DNA of 49,307 bases from JAAYCI01 sp964369525 (GTDB lineage Bacteria; Bacillota; Clostridia; Oscillospirales; Ruminococcaceae): positions 1 through 49,307 of the forward strand of contig CAYJEW010000011.1 in the NCBI GenBank assembly GCA_964369525.1, written 5' to 3'. Below, one piece after another: positions 1 to 6,970 of the stretch; within the stretch, counting starts at the first letter, position 1, and every line of letters begins with the position of its first letter. The translations under genes were made by a program, and so were the position numbers. Under the pieces are notes generated by a model. The model was not told where the DNA came from. It saw nothing but the letters and a program-made list of their open reading frames with translations, and did no database searches.

Positions 1-98
1 GAAGACTCTTTTACCCAGCGCCGGCTGATAACGCCGCCCATAAGCAGCAAGCCAGAAAAGATTACGAACATAACAGCAAAAATCACAGTTGAACTCAT
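1..98 (-). CDS. N-terminus of a membrane protein, possibly sodium:solute symporter (partial)
   Basis: Only the first 32 codons are in the window; the gene runs off the left edge. The ATG at 98 has a perfect AGGAGG-type site at 104-110. The peptide begins with one strongly hydrophobic helix (residues 4-22) followed by a basic ISRRWVKES stretch. A first membrane helix followed by SRR-K-S is how many sodium:solute symporter (SSS) family members start, and the gene lies 78 bases downstream of two cyclase-family hydrolases on the same strand, so an uptake role for their substrate is plausible. With so little sequence the family call is an inference; any multi-spanning membrane protein would fit. 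Confidence 0.45.
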   Translation of the reverse strand, partial: MSSTVIFAVMFVIFSGLLLMGGVISRRWVKES

Positions 99-176
99 AA
101 GCTACCTCCTATATTTTAGATAATAAGGGCGCCCCGCATGCGCTCATCGCCCTTAGAACTACAAAAAAACGGTCGA

Positions 177-947
177 CTATTCGTCAAACACAGCAATGGC
201 ACGGCACCAGCCGCCGCTAGCACCCACAATTTTAATGGGGAAGCACTGCACCTGGTAGCCGCTAACTGGTAGGTCTTGAAGGTTAGACAGTTTTTCAATA
301 TGGCAGTATGCTTTTTCACGGCTAACACGGTGAGCTTCCCAAATAATGGAAGCATCGCCTGTTCTTGAAAACTCCTCACCCTCAAACGGTAGCGGTACAT
401 CCCAGCTCCAGCCGTCGGTGCCCATAACCTTAACACCGTGGTCAATTAGCCAGTGTGTGGCCTCGGCGCTCATGCCGGCGCCAGCAACTAGATATTCGGG
501 TTTACCCCAGCGGCTGGGTGCACTTGTGTGCAATAGTGCAATGTCGCCGGGCTTAATTGTGTAGTTAACCTTAGCAAAATACTCTTCAAGGTCTTTGGCC
601 ATAATTTTATAGCCGTCAGGCTTGTCGCTCATGTCAATCTTAACGCCGGGGCCAATGCACCACTCCAGTGGTACTTCGTCAATGCCCCAGGCACGCTCGC
701 CGTTGTTCATGGTGGGATAGAAGTGCCAAGGCGAGTCAAGGTGGGTGCCCGAATGGGTACACAGGCTAATGCGTTCAAATGCCCAGCCATTGCCCTCGGG
801 CAGGTCGTCTACGGTAGAACCTTCGAAAAAGGCTGTCATGCCCTCCGCGCTGTCCTTATGATTAACATAATCTATACGCGGTATCTGCATTGGCGGGTCA
901 GACGGCAAATCCGCTTCAATCGCTAAGCTAATGTCTACAATTCTCAT
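177..947 (-). CDS. Cyclase-family metal-dependent hydrolase, copy A
   Basis: A 256-residue protein of the cyclase/kynurenine-formamidase-like family (Pfam Cyclase, PF04199). The family metal motif HxGTHxDxPxH is present as HSGTHLDSPWHF near residues 65-76. Members hydrolyse cyclic amides or formyl-amides; the substrate here cannot be told. The start at 947 has AAAGGAGG upstream. It lies 44 bases after a close paralogue (992-1762) and ahead of a probable transporter, so the three look like one operon. The central part, from the HFYPTMN motif onward through the IEKL motif, is almost identical to the paralogue while the ends differ, which suggests gene conversion. Family is sure; kynurenine formamidase activity is not. 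Confidence 0.9.
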   Translation of the reverse strand: MRIVDISLAIEADLPSDPPMQIPRIDYVNHKDSAEGMTAFFEGSTVDDLPEGNGWAFERISLCTHSGTHLDSPWHFYPTMNNGERAWGIDEVPLEWCIGPGVKIDMSDKPDGYKIMAKDLEEYFAKVNYTIKPGDIALLHTSAPSRWGKPEYLVAGAGMSAEATHWLIDHGVKVMGTDGWSWDVPLPFEGEEFSRTGDASIIWEAHRVSREKAYCHIEKLSNLQDLPVSGYQVQCFPIKIVGASGGWCRAIAVFDE

Positions 948-991
948 TTAAATGCGCCTCCTTTAAGCTTGTTTACATATTTTACTTGCAA

Positions 992-1762
992 TTATTTATC
1001 AAACATGGCAACAGCACGACACCAACCAGCGCTGGCAGCCTTAATTTTGACGGGCATGCAGCTTACGGTGTATCCGGATACTGGTAGTAGGTGCAGGTTT
1101 GCAAGCTTTTCAATGTGGCAATAAGCTTTTTCGCGGCTAACGCGATGAGCCTCCCAAATGATGGAAGCATCACCTGTTTTGGCGAATTCTTTGCTCTCTA
1201 AAGGTAGCGGCACATCCCAGCTCCAGCCGTCGGTGCCCATAACCTTGACGCCGCGGTCTATAAGCCAGTGTGTAGCCTCGGCGCTCATGCCTGCGCCTGC
1301 AAGAAGATACTCTTCGCGGCCCCAGCGGCTGGGTGCGCTTGTAGCAAGCAGTGCAATGTCGCCGGGCTTAATTGTGTAGTTAACCTTTGCAAAATACTCT
1401 TCAAGGTCTTTAGCCATAATTTTGTAGCCGTCAGGCTTATCGCTCATGTCAATTTTAACGCCGGGGCCAATACACCACTCCAGTGGTACTTCGTCAATGC
1501 CCCAGGCGCGCTCGCCACCGTTCATGGTGGGGTAGAAGTGCCAAGGTGCATCAAGGTGTGTTCCGGCATGGGTGCCAATTTCAATCAATTCAATGGCCCA
1601 GCCGTTGCCCTCGGGCAGGTCATCTTGTGTAGCGCCTTTAAAAAAATCAGACATACCTTGTGCAGTTTGCTTGTGGTTTTGGTAGTTGATTTTTGGGCGC
1701 TGAAAATCAGGGTCTACCGGAAGCTCCGATATCACAGGGACGCTTAGGTCTACGATTCTCAT
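992..1762 (-). CDS. Cyclase-family metal-dependent hydrolase, copy B
   Basis: A 256-residue protein of the same family and same length as its neighbour, with the metal motif HAGTHLDAPWHF. It is the first gene of the inferred minus-strand operon: the start codon at 1762 follows AAAGGAGG, and a TTGCGG-16-TATAAT promoter framed by a 13-bp inverted repeat lies about 110 bases upstream. The N-terminal 60 residues and the last 40 differ clearly from copy A (for example LSVPVISELP against ISLAIEADLP), so the two may have different substrates. The divergent regulator at 2285 probably controls it. Confidence 0.9.
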   Translation of the reverse strand: MRIVDLSVPVISELPVDPDFQRPKINYQNHKQTAQGMSDFFKGATQDDLPEGNGWAIELIEIGTHAGTHLDAPWHFYPTMNGGERAWGIDEVPLEWCIGPGVKIDMSDKPDGYKIMAKDLEEYFAKVNYTIKPGDIALLATSAPSRWGREEYLLAGAGMSAEATHWLIDRGVKVMGTDGWSWDVPLPLESKEFAKTGDASIIWEAHRVSREKAYCHIEKLANLHLLPVSGYTVSCMPVKIKAASAGWCRAVAMFDK

Positions 1763-1850
1763 TTGTGAAAAACCTCCTTTAATGCTTGTTGAATACGGGG
1801 CGGAAATTGCAAAGCTATAAGTAATGGTGATCTTACCTATTAAAAATTAT

Positions 1851-1902
1851 GTTGCGGCACTTGGGCGGATCTAATTATAGGCCCATGTTCAAGTGCCGCA
1901 AC
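1851..1902. repeat. 13-bp perfect inverted repeat around the cyclase promoter
   Basis: The arms GTTGCGGCACTTG (1851-1863) and CAAGTGCCGCAAC (1890-1902) are perfect inverted copies separated by 26 bases. Each arm holds a TGC-N-GCA dyad, and the two dyad centres (1856 and 1897) are 41 bp apart, close to four helical turns. The minus-strand -35 hexamer lies in one arm and the -10 lies in the spacer. This looks like a paired operator for the divergent Fis-type regulator rather than a terminator, because no gene ends here and no T-run follows. Confidence 0.6.
1874..1901 (-). promoter_or_regulatory. Sigma-A-like promoter of the cyclase operon
   Basis: On the minus strand a -35 TTGCGG (1896-1901) and a consensus -10 TATAAT (1874-1879) are separated by 16 bases. 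The -35 overlaps one arm of the inverted repeat and the other arm lies just past the start site. The GG-N10-GC spacing of sigma-54 promoters was not found between here and the gene. Confidence 0.55.
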
Positions 1903-1961
1903 TTTGCAACAGAGAGAATGAGTATATCTAAAAAGAAATCAGAAAGAACAAGCGTTCGAAA

Positions 1962-1990
1962 TTGACAATGCATAACAGAATAATTACATT
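1962..1990 (+). promoter_or_regulatory. Possible distal promoter of the regulator gene
   Basis: TTGACA (1962-1967), 17 bases, then TACATT (1985-1990). The -35 is perfect and the -10 matches four of six. If used it gives a leader of almost 290 bases before the regulator start. The stretch 1990-2195 holds AT-rich DNA with several TTGTAAA/TTTACA words and no convincing gene. Confidence 0.35.
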
Positions 1991-2198
1991 TTGAATTATA
2001 TGTTAAAAGTGTGTTAAAGTCAAACGAAATCGCGCGTTTCGTCAAAACCGATAAATATGCAGTTCAAAAACTGTTAATATTTGTTGATGCGCTGTGGGCA
2101 AGGTTTTGTAAAGGGTTTTGTATGCCCATTTTTACATTTTTGCAGTGGCATTTTGCTTTAATTTATGCAAGTTTACTTGATGAATATTGTAAAAAAAC

Positions 2199-2227
2199 TT
2201 GTGTAAATAAAAGTTGTCATGTATAAT
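2199..2227 (+). promoter_or_regulatory. Proximal promoter of the regulator gene
   Basis: TTGTGT (2199-2204), 17 bases, then a consensus TATAAT (2222-2227), about 57 bases before the ATG at 2285. The -35 is part of TTGTGTAAA (2199-2207), and its inverted copy TTTACACAA lies at 2232-2240, so the -10 sits between two symmetric arms. This suggests autoregulation or another repressor. Confidence 0.55.
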
Positions 2228-2284
2228 AATGTTTACACAAATGCGGTTACATGCCTTTGGGATAAACAATGAAATGGTGATGAA

Positions 2285-3661
2285 ATGGTAAAACTACCCG
2301 ATTTAGAGTTATTTAAACTAACAGTGGAACATGCAAGTCCTTTTGCGCTTTTAGATGCGCAGGGGCGTTATTTATATGTAAACAAGTCGTGGCAGCGTAG
2401 CCGAGGGCTTACGCTGGAGCAGGTGTATGGCATGCGTGTGGACGAAATTGTGGCCGACACCAGTGCGCTGGAGGCGCTAGAGCGAAAAGAAACCATTGTA
2501 GCTCATCCTGTGCGAAAAATTGGTAGATCAGGCGACCCATATTACACAACATACACCCCGCTATTCCATAATGGGGAGCTGGTTGCGCTAAGTATACAAA
2601 CATTATTTAGTGAATACGAGCAAGCTGTAAACTTTTCCGACACAATGCAGCAGCTCAGAAACGAGCGTAACTACTATCAAAAAGAAGTACAGCGTATGTG
2701 GGGCGCAACATACTCGCTAGATAATATTGTTGGTGTAAGCAAACAGATTGCAGCACTTAAGCGGCAGGTTGTGCAGGCGGCGCAGTCTATGTCTAACATA
2801 TTGATAGAGGGCGAGTCCGGCGTTGGCAAAGAGCTGGTGGCGCATTCGCTGCATGCGTTGGGCCCACGCGCGCATGGGCCGTTTATAAAGGTGAACTGCG
2901 CAGGCATGCCGCACGAGAATGCAAAAGAAGAGCTGTTTGGCCGAGACTACATATTTCAAAATGGCGAGCCAAGCAATCGAAAAACCGGTCGCTTCGAGAT
3001 GGCGGCAGGTGGCAGCCTTTTTTTGGATGAGATAAACAAGCTAAGTGCCACAGCTCAGCCAAAGTTATTGCGTGTTGTGCAAGAGCGTGCAATAGAGCAG
3101 TCGGGCGGGGAAGACATACCCGTGGATGTGCGCCTCATCACTGCAACAAATGTGCCTTTGGAGCAAATGGTGCGCAGCGGCGAGTTTCGTAGCGATTTAT
3201 ACTACCGCCTAAACGTTGTAAATATCCGCATGCCGGCCCTGCGTGAGCGCATAGAGGATGTGCCTGTGTTGGCAGCCGATATTATCCAAAAGCTCAATGC
3301 ACAGCTTGGCATGCAGATTGATGGCATAAGCAGCAAGGCAGAGCAGATGCTGCAGGAATATAGCTGGCCCGGCAATACACGCGAGCTGCAGAATGTTATT
3401 GAGCGTGCCATGAACATACGCCTCTCCGGTACGCTGGTTCGAAGCGATTTTTCTGATTTTACAACATACAAGGTGCCGCAGCTGGGCTTTGACGAACAAG
3501 CACGCCAAGGGGGCTCTTATCGCGAGGTAAAAGGCGATATTGAAAAAAAGCTGCTTTCAGATGCAATAGAGAGCTGTCAGGGTAACAAAAAGAAAGCGGC
3601 AGAAAAACTGGGAATTTCACGCACATTATTGTACCGCAAGTTAAAGCAGTTTGATATGTAA
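2285..3661 (+). CDS. PAS / AAA+ / Fis-type HTH regulator lacking the GAFTGA loop
   Basis: A 458-residue regulator built like sigma-54 activators such as RocR. A PAS-like sensor spans about residues 8-110, a short coiled linker 115-140, the AAA+ domain about 145-380, and a Fis-type helix-turn-helix the C-terminus (KKKAAEKLGISRTLLYRKLK). Walker A is GESGVGKE (176-183) and Walker B is SLFLDEI (244-250); WPGNTREL is also present. The segment after ELFG that should read GAFTGA, the loop that contacts sigma-54, instead reads RDYIFQNGEPSNRKTGRFE. Regulators with this loss, such as TyrR, act on sigma-70-type promoters. Its divergent position suggests that it controls the cyclase operon, in keeping with the sigma-A-like promoter there. 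The PAS ligand is unknown. Confidence 0.9.
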   Translation: MVKLPDLELFKLTVEHASPFALLDAQGRYLYVNKSWQRSRGLTLEQVYGMRVDEIVADTSALEALERKETIVAHPVRKIGRSGDPYYTTYTPLFHNGELVALSIQTLFSEYEQAVNFSDTMQQLRNERNYYQKEVQRMWGATYSLDNIVGVSKQIAALKRQVVQAAQSMSNILIEGESGVGKELVAHSLHALGPRAHGPFIKVNCAGMPHENAKEELFGRDYIFQNGEPSNRKTGRFEMAAGGSLFLDEINKLSATAQPKLLRVVQERAIEQSGGEDIPVDVRLITATNVPLEQMVRSGEFRSDLYYRLNVVNIRMPALRERIEDVPVLAADIIQKLNAQLGMQIDGISSKAEQMLQEYSWPGNTRELQNVIERAMNIRLSGTLVRSDFSDFTTYKVPQLGFDEQARQGGSYREVKGDIEKKLLSDAIESCQGNKKKAAEKLGISRTLLYRKLKQFDM

Positions 3662-3691
3662 TGATTTTTTGATAATAAAATAAAATTCTAG

Positions 3692-3720
3692 GTGATTTTT
3701 GTTGGTTTATATGATATAAT
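3692..3720 (+). promoter_or_regulatory. Extended -10 promoter of the small-protein bicistron
   Basis: TGATATAAT at 3712-3720 is a TGnTATAAT extended -10; a weak GTGATT lies 17 bases upstream at 3692. It is about 85 bases before the first small gene and 50 bases after the regulator stop, so the small genes seem to have their own transcript. Confidence 0.55.
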
Positions 3721-3804
3721 ATGTTTCAAGATATGTGATTTATTGGTAATTTTTAGTTAATGTCAATAAAACAAGCTGGTAACTATTTAAAGGGGGGAAT
3801 CGCT

Positions 3805-3972
3805 ATGCCAAAGTGGCTAAGCGTTATCTTGTCTATTTTAGCCTTGGTTGCAGGGATAATTCTCACGCTGTTTATTGCATCTCGTGTGGCAGGCTACGAC
3901 TCTACTTTAGACCTTATAAACTATCTTGTGGATTATCTAGATTATATCTGGAACGATCGCCTAATAGGGTAA
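3805..3972 (+). CDS. Small single-pass membrane protein, 55 residues
   Basis: I do not recognise the family. The ATG at 3805 has AAGGGGGG (3789-3797) in front; a longer reading from 3760 has no such site. The protein has one hydrophobic helix (about residues 5-26) and a short acidic tail containing DSTLDLINYLVDY. The next gene ends its helix the same way (DSIPDLIDYLIDEY), so the pair looks paralogous. The composition suggests the tail lies on one face of the membrane as an amphipathic helix. It could be a small regulatory subunit, a toxin-like peptide or a stress peptide; nothing in the sequence decides. Confidence 0.7.
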   Translation: MPKWLSVILSILALVAGIILTLFIASRVAGYDSTLDLINYLVDYLDYIWNDRLIG

Positions 3973-3994
3973 TAAAAGTGAAAGGCGGCACGGC

Positions 3995-4228
3995 ATGAAA
4001 ATATTTTTAAAAATTTTACTTTGGGTAGCAATTATTGCGGCTGTTGTACTGGTTGTAATGCTTATGGCAGTAATGATTGCAGACGAGCTTGACTCCATAC
4101 CCGATTTAATAGATTACCTTATCGACGAGTATCAAGGCGGTGATGGTGTGCTGGCTATACGTTGGCCGTTTATGCAGTACTTTTCGCAAAGTGGGTTTAG
4201 CAGTGCACAAAGTATACTGATAAAATAG
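3995..4228 (+). CDS. Small single-pass membrane protein, 77 residues
   Basis: The second gene of the bicistron starts 22 bases after the first, with a GAAAGG site upstream. An N-terminal lysine-containing start leads into one long hydrophobic helix (about 5-29), followed by the acidic motif DSIPDLIDYLIDEY, which matches the motif of the previous protein, and then a 30-residue tail with WPFMQYFSQ. No cleavage site for a signal peptidase is obvious, so it is probably membrane anchored. A strong terminator follows 17 bases later. Function unknown. Confidence 0.7.
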   Translation: MKIFLKILLWVAIIAAVVLVVMLMAVMIADELDSIPDLIDYLIDEYQGGDGVLAIRWPFMQYFSQSGFSSAQSILIK

Positions 4229-4244
4229 TAAAGTAAACAATAAT

Positions 4245-4279
4245 AAAAGCGGATGGTGTATACACACCATCCGCTTTTT
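4245..4279. terminator. Bidirectional intrinsic terminator
   Basis: A 15-bp perfect stem (4245-4259 with 4264-4278, loop ATAC) is flanked by A and T runs on both sides. It lies between the plus-strand small genes and the convergent TSCPD gene and can serve both. Confidence 0.9.
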
Positions 4280-4289
4280 GCATTAATTA

Positions 4290-4550
4290 TTATTGATTAA
4301 GTTGTTCCAACGCCTCTGTCAGACATTCAGATATTTGATGTGGGCAGGAGTTGTTGCGCCCATCGCAGGTAATGCCTTGCAGGCGCTCGATAGCTGAAGT
4401 GGCAGGCATTCCAACCATCAAAGCACACAGGCCTTTAAGGTTGCCGTCACAGCCGTGGTCCACAGCAATGCTGTCAATAGTGCCGTTTGCGCTTAGCTCA
4501 ACTACTGTGCGGGTAGAGCACACGCCTTTATTGTTGCGGGTATGTGTCAT
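4290..4550 (-). CDS. TSCPD domain protein (TIGR03905-like)
   Basis: An 86-residue protein with the pattern of the small stand-alone TSCPD proteins: KGVCSTRTVVELS near the start, GCDGNLKGLCALMVGM in the middle, RLQGITC, and a C-terminal SCPHQISECL in place of the usual TSCPDQL. The related domain occurs at the C-terminus of some ribonucleotide reductases; its cysteines suggest metal binding, but the role of the free form is not established. I chose ATG 4550 because GAAAGGA lies 8 bases upstream; a start at 4574 would lack a site. It directly follows the cytidylate-kinase-like gene and is probably co-transcribed with it. Confidence 0.8.
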   Translation of the reverse strand: MTHTRNNKGVCSTRTVVELSANGTIDSIAVDHGCDGNLKGLCALMVGMPATSAIERLQGITCDGRNNSCPHQISECLTEALEQLNQ

Positions 4551-4574
4551 AAAATTTATTCCTTTCGGTTGCAA

Positions 4575-5201
4575 TTACAGCAGCAGTGCCGCTGCTTGTA
4601 TAAGCTTTGCAGAGCGTTCTGTATTAAAAAATGCAGAGTTTATAGATAGGTGGTAATTGTTAGCGCTACTCCAGTCCCGGTCGGTATAGTAGCTGTAGTA
4701 GTTGGCGCGGTTTCGGTCGGTTTTGCGCACAAGTGAACGTGAGGCATCCTCGCTTATGTTCAGCAGGCGAGACATCTGCCGTATACGGTAATCAAGGTCG
4801 GCATGTATAAAAACCGAAAGCATGTTGGGCCGCCCACGCAGTATATAGTCGGCACAGCGGCCAATTATAATGCACGGTTCGGTGTTTGCCGCTTCTCTTA
4901 TAACATCAGCAACAATGCTTTGCATTTGGTCGTTTGGCATGTGCGCCATGTATTCGGTGTAGTTCAGGGCTTTAATGTTACCGCCTATGCTTGGCATCAT
5001 GTTCAGCATATTACTTGCGGGTTTTTCATCGCTTTGTTCAAAGAGTTCTTGCGTTATGCCACTGCGCTCTGCGGCACTTTCAAGTAGCTCTTTATCTAAA
5101 AACTTTATTCCCATAGTTTCAGCAAGCGTTCTGCCAATCTCTCTCCCGCCACTACCAAGCTGCCGTGATATGCACACAACCAAATGATCTGTTTTAGCCA
5201 T
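4575..5201 (-). CDS. Cytidylate kinase-like family protein
   Basis: A 208-residue protein of the cytidylate kinase-like family (PF13189), which is common in Clostridia and distinct from Cmk. The nucleotide-binding start is CISRQLGSGGREIGRTLAE (residues 10-28), followed by FLDKELL and a central IIIGRCADYIL motif; RKTDRNRANYYSYYTDRDW matches the lid and substrate region. Activity on CMP has not been shown for most members. The start at 5201 has GGGGG upstream. The gene is followed 24 bases later by the TSCPD protein. A minus-strand TATACT/TATTAT-rich stretch at 5248-5262 probably holds the promoter. Confidence 0.85.
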   Translation of the reverse strand: MAKTDHLVVCISRQLGSGGREIGRTLAETMGIKFLDKELLESAAERSGITQELFEQSDEKPASNMLNMMPSIGGNIKALNYTEYMAHMPNDQMQSIVADVIREAANTEPCIIIGRCADYILRGRPNMLSVFIHADLDYRIRQMSRLLNISEDASRSLVRKTDRNRANYYSYYTDRDWSSANNYHLSINSAFFNTERSAKLIQAAALLL

Positions 5202-5304
5202 AGCAAATCCCCCTTCAAGCCAAGTAAGTTTCCCTGTATAACTCGTATAATAAGTATACCATACACAGTAAAAAAATCACAACGGTAACTTAAAGGGGAT
5301 GGGT

Positions 5305-5916
5305 TTATGGGTGCACAGTGGAGGGCTTTTCTGCAATCTTAGGTTGTAACATGCCAAGCATGGGCACACGCACTAGTAGCACAGCCGCTATAAGCACCAG
5401 CGCAACATCCGGTAGGCACCATGCGGCATTGTACGCCATGGAATACTGCCAAACAGGCCAGCCTTCCCAAGCCCATTGCCCCCATAGAATTATACCGGAT
5501 AAAATACTGCTGGCGTAGCGAATAAGCCCTGTTACGCCCACGCCCACAGCCGCCCCAACGGCACGGCTGGAAAAACGGCGGGCAATACTGCCGCTAAACC
5601 CAATAGCATTGTAGCCTATAAGGTAATCCAGTAATGCGCAAAGAACCATGGCAAAAAGCGTTTTTGTAGGCACGGCCACAACGTTGGGTAGGCCTTGCAT
5701 CAGCTGTAAAACGCTATAAACAGCGGCGGCGCTAATTCCCCAGCCCATGCTGTGGCGCATGCTGAACATTATAATTGGCAGTGTGGAAAGAAGGGTGATA
5801 TCACCGCCCCAAGGTAGCTGAATAAACGGAACCATAGAAAGCGCAAAAGACATGGCAACCATAAGTGCGCCCTCCACTAAAATAGCGGTACGAGTCATTT
5901 GAGATGGTTGTTTCAA
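5305..5916 (-). CDS. thiT: Thiamine transporter ThiT (ECF substrate-binding subunit)
   Basis: A 203-residue protein with about six membrane helices, of the thiamine-specific S-component family. LVEGALMVAMSFALSMVPF near the start and the WGGDITLLSTLPIIMFSMRH and YNAAWCLPDVALVL segments match the family, whose tryptophans and tyrosines line the thiamine pocket. It works with a shared EcfA-EcfA'-EcfT module not seen in this window. I chose the TTG at 5916 because AAAAGAGG lies 7 bases upstream; a GTG at 5964 has no site. A TPP riboswitch with a terminator lies in the leader, so the gene should be repressed when thiamine pyrophosphate is plentiful. Confidence 0.9.
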   Translation of the reverse strand: MKQPSQMTRTAILVEGALMVAMSFALSMVPFIQLPWGGDITLLSTLPIIMFSMRHSMGWGISAAAVYSVLQLMQGLPNVVAVPTKTLFAMVLCALLDYLIGYNAIGFSGSIARRFSSRAVGAAVGVGVTGLIRYASSILSGIILWGQWAWEGWPVWQYSMAYNAAWCLPDVALVLIAAVLLVRVPMLGMLQPKIAEKPSTVHP

Positions 5917-5978
5917 AGCAAAAACCTCTTTTCGGATATAATTTGCATGGCTAAAGCCCTGCACTTATTTTTGAACAT

Positions 5979-6009
5979 AAAAAACACCCGTGGCATAAAA
6001 ACCACAGGC
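5979..6009 (-). terminator. Riboswitch expression-platform terminator
   Basis: On the minus strand CCTGTGG, an 8-base loop and CCACGGG form a stem, followed by TGTTTTTT. It lies between the TPP aptamer and the thiT start. The CCTGT of the left arm can alternatively pair with ACAGG at the 5' edge of the aptamer, so the two folds exclude each other. Confidence 0.75.
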
Positions 6010-6115
6010 AAAGAAATGCTGCACAATGCAGCCAACTTCCTACGCCGGCATTACCCGGATCAGGTACGAGGGTCCTCGCCTTGCGGCGAATCTCAGCCTT
6101 ACAGCACCCCTGTTT
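6009..6115 (-). promoter_or_regulatory. TPP riboswitch (THI element)
   Basis: The minus strand carries the hallmark blocks of the thiamine pyrophosphate aptamer in order: GGGGTGCT, GGCTGAGA, a variable GC-rich hairpin (TTCGCCGCAAGGCGA), ACCCTCGTACCTGATCCGGG, TAATGCCGGCGTAGGAAG. It precedes the thiamine transporter and is followed by a terminator hairpin, so control is probably by transcription attenuation. A further hairpin GCTGCA-TTG-TGCAGC (6018-6032) lies on the 3' side. Confidence 0.95.
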
Positions 6116-6129
6116 TTATGTTTGAAATT

Positions 6130-6158
6130 ATTATAGTATAGCTAAATGCGTATGTCAA
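6130..6158 (-). promoter_or_regulatory. Consensus sigma-A promoter of thiT
   Basis: TTGACA (6153-6158) and TATAAT (6130-6135) on the minus strand, both perfect, with a 17-base spacer. Transcription would start a few bases before the TPP aptamer. It lies in the 12-40 bases after the nth stop codon. Confidence 0.9.
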
Positions 6159-6170
6159 ACCCACTACACG

Positions 6171-6803
6171 CTATACCCCTTTTTTAGGGCACAGCAGCGC
6201 AAGCACACACCGCTCGCAAAACGCCTTGCGTGAGGTGCACACAGCCCGCCCATGCAGTACACAGCGGTGGCAAAAGTTATTGCTCTCTTCGGGCGGCAAT
6301 GCTTTGCGCAGAGCTGTTTCTACAGCCAGCGGGTCTTTGCTGGCAATAAAGCCCAGCCGCCCAGCCATGCGAATGCAGTGGGTATCGGCAATAACAACCC
6401 CCGGCACGTTATATATATCTCCTAAAATAAGGTTGGCGCTTTTTCTGCCTATTCCGGGCAGGCGCAACAGCTCATCCATAGTGTTTGGAATTATGCCACC
6501 ATGTAGCTCCACCACCATTGCTGCGGCACCCTTAATGTCTTTTGCCTTGGCGCGGTAAAAGCCACAGCTATGAATTATTTCTTCAACATTTTTCAGCGGA
6601 GCTTCGGCAAGCGCTTGCAGGGTAGGGTAGCGCTCAAACAGCACAGGAGTAACCAGGTTAACCCTGGCGTCGGTACACTGCGCAGACAGGCGCACCGCAA
6701 CCATAAGCTGCCAGGGCTCGCCATATTCAAGCGAGCACAGCTCGTCTAAATATTCTTGCTTTAACAGCTCCACAATCTTAGAGGCATCGGCTTTGCTTCG
6801 CAT
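6171..6803 (-). CDS. nth: Endonuclease III
   Basis: A 210-residue DNA glycosylase/AP lyase for oxidised pyrimidines in base excision repair. The helix-hairpin-helix LPGIGRKSANLIL carries the catalytic lysine (K121), VIADTHCIR carries the catalytic aspartate (D140), and the C-terminus has the four-cysteine iron-sulfur pattern C-x6-C-x2-C-x5-C. Positions correspond to K120 and D138 of the E. coli enzyme. I chose ATG 6803, with AAGGAG five bases upstream; the GTG two codons earlier is too close to the site. RarA, another genome-maintenance protein, is the next gene upstream on the same strand, 167 bases away. Confidence 0.95.
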   Translation of the reverse strand: MRSKADASKIVELLKQEYLDELCSLEYGEPWQLMVAVRLSAQCTDARVNLVTPVLFERYPTLQALAEAPLKNVEEIIHSCGFYRAKAKDIKGAAAMVVELHGGIIPNTMDELLRLPGIGRKSANLILGDIYNVPGVVIADTHCIRMAGRLGFIASKDPLAVETALRKALPPEESNNFCHRCVLHGRAVCTSRKAFCERCVLALLCPKKGV

Positions 6804-6970
6804 ATACACTCCTTAAAGCGCTCTTCGGTATGTGAATTTTCAGGAATTTTGGCCGCGGTTTGTTATCGTAATGCAAGAAAAAAACCACAGGCAAGCATTG
6901 GCATGTAGCATGATACCAAATGCCGGCGCTGGTATATTTAATTATACACCAGCAATAACAGACAGCGTAG

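Noticed and set aside
1851..1902. The inverted repeat as a transcription terminator
   Set aside because: No gene ends near it, the loop is 26 bases and no T-run follows on either strand.
1893..1908. Possible sigma-54 promoter GTGCCGC-AACT-TTGC
   Set aside because: The essential GG at -24 is TG, and it would point towards the regulator, not the cyclase genes.
2011..2226. 71-codon ORF in the leader of the regulator gene
   Set aside because: GTG start without a ribosome binding site, low-complexity AT-rich DNA, and it runs across the proximal promoter.
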